Source: Marinosulfonomonas sp. (GTDB lineage Bacteria; Pseudomonadota; Alphaproteobacteria; Rhodobacterales; Rhodobacteraceae). Taken from it: DNA of 12,258 bases. This document shows, piece after piece, positions 1 through 5,527 of the stretch. The stretch is from positions 1-12,258 of the forward strand of contig WGBJ01000141.1 of NCBI GenBank assembly GCA_015494385.1, read 5' to 3'. Positions within the stretch are counted from its first letter, which is position 1. Every line of letters starts with the position of its first letter. The notes beneath the pieces were generated by a model that was not told the DNA's origin, ran no database searches, and saw nothing but the letters and a program-made list of their open reading frames with translations. A program made the position numbers and the translations under genes.

Positions 1-73
1 CCCCGCGCACCTTGGTCGGAAGCAAGGGTTGGATCACAGACCACTCGAAATCCGTCAGATCGAAACGTGCCAT
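1..73 (-). CDS. IS5-family transposase, N-terminal fragment
   Basis: Reading the minus strand from the ATG at 73 gives MARFDLTDFEWSVIQPLLP and five more residues before the window ends. This is the characteristic N-terminus of IS5-family (IS427-like) DDE transposases, which cut and join the ends of their own element. The start is well supported: AGGAGG lies at 79-84, five bases before the ATG. Only 24 codons are present, so catalytic residues cannot be checked and it is unknown whether the element is intact. The family call rests on a short stretch, but the motif is distinctive. Confidence 0.85.
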   Translation of the reverse strand, partial: MARFDLTDFEWSVIQPLLPTKVRG

Positions 74-151
74 GTTCACCTCCTGCTCTGTGCAGAAAGT
101 GAATCACAACTCGTCCGCTATGGGAATCCTCTTTATGAGTATGTGACCTAG
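1..151 (-). mobile_element. Partial IS5-family insertion sequence, cut by the window edge
   Basis: The left edge of the window lies inside an insertion sequence. It contains the first 24 codons of an IS5-type transposase and its untranslated leader. The outer boundary is not certain: a CTAG at 148-151 is a plausible insertion target because IS5-group elements favour short CTAG/TA-like targets, but the other end is outside the window, so I could not match terminal inverted repeats. A contig starting inside an IS is typical of assembly breaks at repeated elements. Confidence 0.55.
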
Positions 152-377
152 TGGTCTGAGGTGTGATAATGACAAGCGCTTTATACCATAACTTCAATAA
201 CATAGCATTAAAATCGGCGAGTTCCAAAACCGGTGCTTCGAAGTATCCGCCGCCATTTTCGATCCGCTTTACATTCGAAGAGCGCGCAAGGCTTTGCACC
301 GCTGCAATCCATCGAGCGGTTTCATCTTTTCCGATCCTGGTTCTGTGCAGACTCCCAAACCATCCAAAGGCCTTCAT
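152..377 (-). other. Gene-poor stretch with an unassigned open frame
   Basis: No convincing gene is seen between the IS leader and the structured leader that starts near 394. On the minus strand an open frame begins at an ATG at 377 (MKAFGWFGSLHRTR...) and runs without a stop through 152 and on to the window edge. It has no good ribosome-binding site and uses many AGA, AGG, GGA and CGA codons, unlike the core genes here. It could be the remnant of a gene interrupted by the IS, or chance. Plus-strand frames over the same bases look like shadows. Confidence 0.2.
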
Positions 378-393
378 GGGCGATTGATGTGGC

Positions 394-441
394 GGGCCGA
401 AAGGCCCTGAATGGTTCGGGGCCTCCTTGAAACACAGGAGG
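394..441 (+). promoter_or_regulatory. Structured 5' leader that can sequester the ribosome-binding site
   Basis: Two hairpins precede the small gene at 447. The first is GGGCC-GAAA-GGCCC (394-407), a perfect 5-bp stem with a GNRA tetraloop. The second pairs CCTCCT (422-427) with AGGAGG (436-441), which is the Shine-Dalgarno sequence of the gene, across an 8-nt loop. GGCCC at 403-407 could instead pair with GGGCC at 419-423, which would take two bases from the second hairpin and loosen it. This is the layout of a translational switch. The pairings are visible in the sequence; regulation is inferred. Confidence 0.45.
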
Positions 442-446
442 ATAGA

Positions 447-626
447 ATGAAACTCATCTCACGATTTGAAGCGGCAACACGCAGCACCGTAGAACTATAC
501 GGCCTGCGCAAAGAAGCCTTCTTGGCGTTCTCAGTCGCCCCGCGCAGATCGCAAGAAGGGCGCGAAGCACTTGCCTCAATGCGCAACATTGAGCGTGAAT
601 TGGCAAGCCGCAAGCATGCCCCATAA
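447..626 (+). CDS. Small uncharacterised protein (59 aa)
   Basis: The predicted protein starts MKLISRFEAATRSTVELYGL and is short, charged and probably mostly helical, with no signal peptide or membrane segment. I chose the ATG at 447 because AGGAGG lies five bases upstream (436-441); an earlier start at 411 would place the hairpins and this site inside the gene. A factor-independent terminator follows eight bases after the stop, so this looks like a one-gene transcription unit. I do not recognise a domain. Its place in an island-like region suggests an accessory gene, but function is unknown. The good ribosome site, the matching terminator and coherent codon use argue that it is real. Confidence 0.65.
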   Translation: MKLISRFEAATRSTVELYGLRKEAFLAFSVAPRRSQEGREALASMRNIERELASRKHAP

Positions 627-633
627 CGCAGAC

Positions 634-661
634 GCGGTGGCTGCAAAGCCGCCGCATTTTT
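634..661 (+). terminator. Factor-independent terminator after the 59-aa gene
   Basis: GCGGTGGC (634-641) pairs with GCCGCCGC (648-655) over eight base pairs, including one G-T wobble, around the loop TGCAAA. ATTTTT follows at 656-661. It sits just downstream of the stop at 624-626 and separates the small gene from the fic promoter. Confidence 0.8.
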
Positions 662-696
662 CTTGATAGGAGCTTCCAGCATAGCGAAGCGCGCAT

Positions 697-725
697 TCGA
701 CAAATCGGATATTATCGGGTATAAT
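697..725 (+). promoter_or_regulatory. Sigma70-type promoter of the fic gene
   Basis: TCGACA at 697-702 matches the -35 consensus TTGACA at five of six positions. TATAAT at 720-725 is a perfect -10 box, and the spacer is 17 bp. Transcription would start near 732, giving a leader of about 28 nt before the ATG at 760. The upstream terminator at 634-661 supports an independent promoter here. The 10-bp repeats at 703-732 fill the spacer and cover the -10 box and start site, which would suit repression. Confidence 0.7.
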
Positions 726-732
726 CGGATAT
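703..732 (+). repeat. Three 10-bp direct repeats over the fic promoter
   Basis: AATCGGATAT (703-712), TATCGGGTAT (713-722) and AATCGGATAT (723-732) follow each other with an exact 10-bp period. The outer copies are identical and the middle one differs at two positions. Ten bp is close to one helical turn, so a protein could bind all copies on the same face of the DNA. An inverted near-copy lies in the first codons of fic: CCCGATATTATCC at 769-781 matches the reverse complement of 707-719 at 12 of 13 bases. A natural but untested candidate for binding is the HTH domain of the Fic protein itself. Confidence 0.6.
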
Positions 733-759
733 GGAATTGAATATGCGAAGATCAAGCCG

Positions 760-1818
760 ATGAATGAACCCGATATTATCCTGACCCAAGACCTTGTCAA
801 ACTCATAGCTGAGATCGACGAATTCAAGGGGCGTTGGGAAGCGCTGAAAAACCTCTCACCGGATCGCCTGAGCGCCCTGCGCAAGGTAGCGACGGTTGAA
901 AGCGTCGGTTCATCAACGCGGATCGAGGGTGCAAAGCTGAGCGATGCGCAGGTGGAAACCCTGCTGTCCAACATAGAGATGCGCAAGTTCGACACCCGCG
1001 ACGAACAAGAAGTTGCGGGCTATGCCGAGGCGATGGATTTGATCTTTCAGGCTTACGCCGACATGCCCCTGACCGAAAACCATATCCGCCAGTTGCACAA
1101 GGTCTTGCTGCGCCACAGCACCAAGGATGAACGCCACCGGGGCGAATACAAAAAGCTCGACAATCATGTGGTTGCCATTGATGCGGATGGCACCGAGATC
1201 GGAGTTATTTTTGAAACTGCCACACCGTTTGAAACGCCGCGCCAGATGGAAGAGCTGGTGCAATGGGCGCGCAAAGCGATTGACGAGCAATCCATGCACC
1301 CGTTGCTGATCGTGGCGGTGTTTATTGTGCAGTTTCTGGCAATCCACCCGTTTCAGGACGGTAATGGCAGGCTATCGCGGGTGCTGACCACGCTGATGCT
1401 CTTGCGGGCGGGCTATGCCTATGTGCCTTATGCGTCCTTGGAAAGTGTGATCGAGGAAAACAAGGATATCTATTACAAAAGCCTGCGCCGCACTCAGACC
1501 ACATTGAAAGGCAATTACCCCGACTGGTCGCCTTGGGTCGGGTTTTTCCTGCGTTGCCTGAAAAAACAAAAAGACAATCTGGTGCTCCGGCTGGACCGTG
1601 AGAAAGGCCAGATTGACGATACTAATCTGCCCGAAATCTCGGTGCAGATTTTGGCGCTGTTTGATACCCATGACCGCCTGAACCTGTCAAAGATCACCGA
1701 ACTGACAGGCGGTAACAAAAACACCATCAAGGTTCGCTTGCGGGAACTGGTCAGCGCGGGGTTGATTACACGGCACGGCAAGGCGCGGGCAACCTGGTAT
1801 GTGAAGGCGTCAGGCTAA
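760..1818 (+). CDS. Fic family protein, class II, with C-terminal winged HTH
   Basis: This 352-aa protein should transfer AMP (or another NMP) from a nucleotide to a hydroxyl group on a target protein. The Fic motif HPFQDGNGRLSR is complete at residues 196-207, including the catalytic His196. An inhibitory motif of the [S/T]xxxE[G/N] type is at 52-57 (STRIEG), N-terminal to the Fic core, which marks class II: the enzyme carries its own inhibitory helix and needs no separate antitoxin, and none is seen. Residues about 285-352 look like a winged helix-turn-helix (LNLSKITELTGGNKNTIKVR), common in this Fic subgroup and consistent with autoregulation. The ATG at 760 lies 28 nt after the predicted transcription start; its ribosome site (GAAG at 747-750) is weak. 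The target protein cannot be predicted. The stop overlaps that of the convergent GNAT gene. Confidence 0.93.
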   Translation: MNEPDIILTQDLVKLIAEIDEFKGRWEALKNLSPDRLSALRKVATVESVGSSTRIEGAKLSDAQVETLLSNIEMRKFDTRDEQEVAGYAEAMDLIFQAYADMPLTENHIRQLHKVLLRHSTKDERHRGEYKKLDNHVVAIDADGTEIGVIFETATPFETPRQMEELVQWARKAIDEQSMHPLLIVAVFIVQFLAIHPFQDGNGRLSRVLTTLMLLRAGYAYVPYASLESVIEENKDIYYKSLRRTQTTLKGNYPDWSPWVGFFLRCLKKQKDNLVLRLDREKGQIDDTNLPEISVQILALFDTHDRLNLSKITELTGGNKNTIKVRLRELVSAGLITRHGKARATWYVKASG

Positions 1819-2402
1819 GCAACACAGACGGCTTGTTTTCTGAAGTCCGGAACATAGTCCGTGTCGAGCAGCTTCATGTTCATTGTATCCCGATAAAACC
1901 GCGTCAATGTCGGGGCGTGTGTTTCGTGCTGGGACCAGTAGACAACGTCATTGCTGGCAAAATGTCGGGCAAAAATCATTTCAAAGAACGCTTTGCCCCT
2001 TCCTCCGCCTTCATTTCCCGGAAACAAACCGAGATTGTCTACTTCAAGAACCGAAATGTCATTGGCAGCAGACCAGAAGCGGCGTTTGAGAGGTTGTTGA
2101 ACAGTTGAAACAAGAGCGTACCCGATCACCGGATTGATTTCACGCGCATCTTGCAAAAGGTAAAGCGCTGTACCCGGCTGGGCAAGCTTCGCGCGCAGGT
2201 CGTCTTCATTGTAGCGATCCTGATCCTTCCAATTCCATTTCTCGCTCATGCGGGTCATGAGGGGGTCTAGGTTTTCGAAGGTTGGCTCAATCGGGGCAAT
2301 CGATAAAGCATCTGGCCAGGCACTATTGTAAACGCCCTTTTCCAGACCTTTCTCGTAGCGAGGCCTAGTAAGCTCCCAATGGTTTTTAAGCACCAATGTC
2401 AT
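1815..2402 (-). CDS. GNAT-type N-acetyltransferase
   Basis: This 195-aa protein resembles the GCN5-related acetyltransferases, which move an acetyl group from acetyl-CoA to an amine. The evidence is a strand-like run ending in VDNLGLFP (121-128) followed by NEGGGRGKAFFEMIF (130-144), which fits the acetyl-CoA binding motif A (a glycine-rich loop leading into a helix). The C-terminal part, with TRFYRDTMNMKLLDTDYVPDF, looks like the last GNAT helix and strand. The N-terminal 90 residues are not typical. There is no signal peptide, so it should be cytoplasmic; the substrate is unknown. The ATG at 2402 has only a weak ribosome site (AAGG). It faces fic, and their stops overlap (TAG here at 1815-1817, TAA of fic at 1816-1818). 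Cargo of the putative island is a reasonable inference. Confidence 0.6.
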   Translation of the reverse strand: MTLVLKNHWELTRPRYEKGLEKGVYNSAWPDALSIAPIEPTFENLDPLMTRMSEKWNWKDQDRYNEDDLRAKLAQPGTALYLLQDAREINPVIGYALVSTVQQPLKRRFWSAANDISVLEVDNLGLFPGNEGGGRGKAFFEMIFARHFASNDVVYWSQHETHAPTLTRFYRDTMNMKLLDTDYVPDFRKQAVCVA

Positions 2403-2442
2403 GAGCCTTGTCCCAAGAATTTAGCTTGAGTTGACCAATTGA

Positions 2443-2845
2443 AGAGGCAACACGCTCTCCAAAGCCCTCAAGAGCAATATCAAACGTCTCGACAAACAGA
2501 TTGAACAGCTTCTTGACCGGATTGTTGATGCAAACAATGGCTCGGTGATTTCTGCCTATGAAAAGCGCATCGCCAAGCTGGAACGTGAAAAACTGGTGCT
2601 TGAAGAACAACGCGCCCAAAACAGCAAACCACGGTACACCTTTGAGGAGACGTTCGAACACGCGATGCGATTCCTGGCAAGTCCTTGGAATATATGAAAG
2701 AATGCAGATTTAACCCTGAAGAGAACAGTACTCAGATTGGCCTTTGTAGAGCCTTTACCCTACTGCCGGAATCAGGGACTTCGAACACCTAATTTATCGT
2801 TGCCTTTCAAGATGTTAGGTGAAATTTTCAGTAGCAAAAGTGAGA

Positions 2846-2848
<3 letters not shown>
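2443..2848 (+). pseudogene. C-terminal remnant of a large serine recombinase, with internal stop
   Basis: Translating from 2449 gives NTLSKALKSNIKRLDKQIEQ and on through YEKRIAKLEREKLVLEEQ, the coiled-coil region of large serine recombinases, then FEHAMRFLASPWNI. A TGA at 2695-2697 interrupts the frame where relatives usually have Trp. The same frame then continues with LKRTVLRLAFVEPLPYCRNQ and PFKMLGEIFSS, the usual C-terminal tail, so one base change explains the break. The catalytic N-terminal domain is absent: the frame meets another stop at 2440-2442, and the GNAT gene lies beyond. There is no start codon for the fragment. The frame runs into the 3' end of tRNA-Arg, a typical integration site. 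It is probably a dead integrase marking an island boundary. Confidence 0.82.
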
Positions 2849-2927
<79 letters not shown>

Positions 2928-2950
2928 GCGCGGTTTACGGCAAAGTTGCG

Positions 2951-2976
2951 AGGGGTGCAAATGGTTTTACACCCCT
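2951..2976 (-). terminator. Hairpin between the cytochrome b gene and tRNA-Arg
   Basis: AGGGGTG (2951-2957) pairs perfectly with CACCCCT (2970-2976); after a C-A mismatch, AAA and TTT extend the stem around the loop TGGT. It begins six bases downstream of the cytochrome b stop. No T-run follows on the minus strand, so it may be a processing or 3'-end stability element rather than a classical terminator. The tRNA may be co-transcribed with the upstream genes or use its own promoter; I see no clear promoter in the 59 bases between them. Confidence 0.4.
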
Positions 2977-2981
2977 GCCCG

Positions 2982-3647
2982 TCAGCTTTGTGGTTCTTTC
3001 AGCCGCCAAGGCTCATCCTTGATCAGATAGGCCTCTTCTTCCGGGGACAGATCAATTTCCTCATATCCTGTAATCATCGGTTTGACATGGGCGTGGAAGC
3101 CATGGCCGATGGTCAGCAGGTAAAGGTGGATGATGATAAACGCCGCCACAATATAGGCCGCCAGCAGGTGCAGGTTGGCCACGATGTTCAGGTAAAATCC
3201 GGCATCCGGGATATGTTCCCAGAAATTATAGCTCATATACAGAATGCCCGTGATCCAGACCAGCGGGAACACTGCCACCTTCAGGCCGAAATAGGCAAGG
3301 ATCTGCAAGGGGTTATGCTTGCGCCAGATCACCTTTTTATGCGGGTGCTTTTCGCCCTTGAACACGCCGTATGCATAAAAGCGGATGACATCGACCAGAC
3401 CGTCCAGAGTGGGAACGAACTGTCGCCATGTGCCGGTGGTGAACAGCCAGAAGGTGGCGAATATCCACAGCACCAGCAGCAGCAGTGCCGCGATGGTATG
3501 AAAGATCACGGCAGGGCCAAACGGGATGATATGGTGCAGCCCGTTCAGGCCCATTCCGGTGAACAGCAGGGTCAGGATCAACAGAACCTGTGTCCAGTGC
3601 CATATCCGTTCAAAGCGCGGGTAGATTTTGACCTGACGTTTACTCAT
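2982..3647 (-). CDS. Membrane cytochrome b (cytochrome b/b6-type quinol oxidoreductase subunit)
   Basis: This 221-aa protein has four likely membrane helices, at about residues 19-38, 46-70, 116-138 and 155-180. His17, His50, His160 and His174 sit in or next to helices and fit the pattern of the di-haem b subunits of hydrogenases, formate dehydrogenases and thiosulfate reductases. Such proteins pass electrons between the quinone pool and a periplasmic partner. The partner here is almost certainly the octahaem cytochrome encoded just upstream: the ATG at 3647 lies inside the last codons of that gene (8-nt overlap, CATGAGTAA), which favours coupled translation. No further subunit of a molybdoenzyme is present. 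Assignment of individual haem ligands is inferred from position, not from an alignment. Confidence 0.85.
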   Translation of the reverse strand: MSKRQVKIYPRFERIWHWTQVLLILTLLFTGMGLNGLHHIIPFGPAVIFHTIAALLLLVLWIFATFWLFTTGTWRQFVPTLDGLVDVIRFYAYGVFKGEKHPHKKVIWRKHNPLQILAYFGLKVAVFPLVWITGILYMSYNFWEHIPDAGFYLNIVANLHLLAAYIVAAFIIIHLYLLTIGHGFHAHVKPMITGYEEIDLSPEEEAYLIKDEPWRLKEPQS

Positions 3648-5373
3648 GGCTTTCTCCCTTGCCTTTAGAACTGAATTTACGCAGCAGCCCGTGACCGATA
3701 ACCCCCAGCAAGGATGCCAATACCATCAGGATGCCCAGCATCCCCGCCATAGACAGCGGTGCGCGCCCCGGCATATAGAAGCCGTCCAGCCCCTCCAGAC
3801 GCCCGTCTTCGGCGTGGCAGTCCTGACATTGCAGGGCCTTTTCAGCAGGGGCGACCATATGGGTGGTCGGCCAGTACATATGCGTATCGACAAAGCCGAA
3901 TTCGCCGGAATACTCCGATCCGGCGGCTTTCATACCCGCCTCGATCGCCTTGGCCCAGTCAAAGTTGGTCCAAAACGCGGTGTCGGTATCAGGGCCCCAG
4001 ACATGGCTATAGGCCAGTTTGTTAAAGCCTGAATCATAGGCCTGGCGCCCAATCATCCGTTTGAAGGGCCAGATACGTGAATCGGGATCGCCCGCTTCGC
4101 CATAGATGTGGTTGATCTCAACCGATTTGGTCGGGTCAATTGTGGTTTCCGGAAGGGTGTATTCAATAGTGCCGTTGAACCAGCTGTAATAGGGCACCAC
4201 ATCCTCGCCCCACTCGAAATCACCCTTGGTGGACAGATAGGTATGCAGTTCCTTGCCGTCCGACTGGGTGAATTCCTCGCGTTTGATCATCTGGCCGTTG
4301 TCCAGTTGACCGGCGGTTGACCAGTCCCACAGGGTTTTGGTGGCAACACCACCGCGGGCAAATTCCGGAATGTGGCAGGTCTGGCAGGCGACCTTGTTGG
4401 TGTGGTCGTTCAGTTTCAGCCCCTTGATACCGGTCAGCACGCCGGACACCGGGTGCGGCCGATTGGAATGGCAGCTTTCGCAGGTGGCTGTGGAGCGGGG
4501 CTCGCCCGGTTTGCCGGTGCCGTGCGGGTCGGTTGCCATTGCGTCATAGCGGCTACCGGCGATCTGGTGCTGGTCGGCAACGTGGCAGGTGGAACAGGTA
4601 AAGTTCAACCCGTCAGCGGCCATATGCACGTCCACCTCTTTCGTTGGCTTATACAACGCCGAAGACAGATCGCCGTGTTTCACATTATCGCCGCCCCCGC
4701 CGTAAAAGTGGCAGTTGCCGCAGTTGTCGCGCCCTGTGGGGCCAACGCTTTGGGCGGCACGTTTCAGGTCCACGGCCCAGGCTTTGGCGCCGGTGATGGT
4801 TTTCAAACCGTCCGGCACGGGGTTCAGCGGCGGGTGGCCCGCCAGTGTGGCGGCTTTGGTGTATTGGCCGGACCGGTCATGACAGGCCAGACAATCCACA
4901 GCGTTGCTCTGCCCGCTGGCGGGCGTGGGGCGCGGCAGGGTTTCGTCCCAGCCGGTGCCCACGGTTGACTGGCGTGGCGGCGGGTTCGACATGTCGTCCC
5001 AGCCATAACCGGCATGGCAAGAGGTGCAGCGCGGCTCGTTCCCCGCCACATTGCCGCAAAAGGAGTTGATCACATGACGCTTGCCCAGCAGTTGGCCGGT
5101 TTTCGGATTTTCAAATTCCCATGTGAAATGGATCGAATGGATCATCTGGTCGTCTGCCTCGTTATGGCAGGTCAGACAGGCGGATGTCACTTCGGGACCG
5201 GATGTGAAATCGCGTTGCAGGATGGCGAATTTGCTGTGGTCGGCGGTGCTGTTGGACCCCACCGGAATTTCCGGTGCTTCAGGCGCGGTTGATTGCTGTG
5301 CCTGTGCGCCAAAGGACATTGCCAGCAGCATCACCCCTGCCATCACGCCATTTCGCCAATCAAGAAAACGCAT
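3640..5373 (-). CDS. Octahaem c-type cytochrome, tetrathionate reductase (OTR) family
   Basis: The 577-aa product has eight CxxCH haem-binding motifs, at residues 66-70, 116-120, 161-165, 218-222, 260-264, 298-302, 330-334 and 516-520, so it is a true octahaem protein. A signal peptide (hydrophobic core GVMAGVMLLAMSFG, likely cleavage after AQA at 24-26) sends it to the periplasm. A hydrophobic stretch near 540-562 followed by RKFSSKGK anchors the C-terminus in the membrane. The Shewanella relative reduces tetrathionate, nitrite and hydroxylamine in vitro; the physiological substrate here is unknown. I chose the ATG at 5373 rather than 5391 because GGGAGGG lies six bases upstream (5380-5386) and the signal peptide then starts with MRFLDWR. 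The cytochrome b gene overlaps its end and should link it to quinol. A predicted FNR-type site controls it. Confidence 0.92.
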   Translation of the reverse strand: MRFLDWRNGVMAGVMLLAMSFGAQAQQSTAPEAPEIPVGSNSTADHSKFAILQRDFTSGPEVTSACLTCHNEADDQMIHSIHFTWEFENPKTGQLLGKRHVINSFCGNVAGNEPRCTSCHAGYGWDDMSNPPPRQSTVGTGWDETLPRPTPASGQSNAVDCLACHDRSGQYTKAATLAGHPPLNPVPDGLKTITGAKAWAVDLKRAAQSVGPTGRDNCGNCHFYGGGGDNVKHGDLSSALYKPTKEVDVHMAADGLNFTCSTCHVADQHQIAGSRYDAMATDPHGTGKPGEPRSTATCESCHSNRPHPVSGVLTGIKGLKLNDHTNKVACQTCHIPEFARGGVATKTLWDWSTAGQLDNGQMIKREEFTQSDGKELHTYLSTKGDFEWGEDVVPYYSWFNGTIEYTLPETTIDPTKSVEINHIYGEAGDPDSRIWPFKRMIGRQAYDSGFNKLAYSHVWGPDTDTAFWTNFDWAKAIEAGMKAAGSEYSGEFGFVDTHMYWPTTHMVAPAEKALQCQDCHAEDGRLEGLDGFYMPGRAPLSMAGMLGILMVLASLLGVIGHGLLRKFSSKGKGESHE

Positions 5374-5431
5374 ATCATTCCCTCCCTGCATATCCGAAGG
5401 AATCGGATCAGGTTATAATCCTATCACATTC

Positions 5432-5474
5432 AGGATAGTGAATACTTAAGGGATTATTCTTTGATACAGGTCAA
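5432..5474 (-). promoter_or_regulatory. Predicted FNR/FnrL-activated promoter of the OTR-cytochrome b unit
   Basis: TTGATACAGGTCAA at 5461-5474 matches the FNR consensus TTGAT-N4-ATCAA at nine of ten positions. On the minus strand a TATCCT (5437 down to 5432) fits a -10 box. If transcription starts near 5425, the FNR box centres at about -42, close to the -41.5 of class II FNR-activated promoters. The 5' leader would be about 52 nt. A weaker dyad CTATC-N8-GATAG (5421-5438) overlaps the -10 region. The sites are read directly; regulation by the alphaproteobacterial FnrL is inferred. Confidence 0.6.
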
Positions 5475-5511
5475 GTTTAGAACAGTTTTAATAAGTCACC
5501 GGCAGATTATA

Positions 5512-5527
5512 GCCTAGAATACTAGGC
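5512..5527 (-). terminator. Perfect hairpin over the sufS stop codon
   Basis: GCCTAG (5512-5517) and CTAGGC (5522-5527) form a perfect 6-bp inverted repeat around a 4-nt loop. On the minus strand the sufS stop TAG (5524-5522) is part of the first arm. No T-run follows, so it is weak as a classical terminator; it may protect the 3' end of the suf transcript. It is the only obvious stem-loop between sufS and the FNR-type promoter. Confidence 0.35.

Noticed and set aside
703..732. Short repeats as a possible CRISPR array or replication iterons
   Set aside because: There are only three 10-bp units without spacers and no Cas or Rep gene nearby. Their position on a promoter fits an operator better.
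374..995. Minus-strand open frames opposite the small gene and the start of fic
   Set aside because: They cross the terminator and promoter, have no ribosome sites, and have a composition rich in Arg, Ser and Cys typical of antisense frames.
2386..2661. Minus-strand frame of 91 codons upstream of the GNAT gene
   Set aside because: It is the antisense of the recombinase coiled coil, whose plus-strand translation clearly matches a known family.
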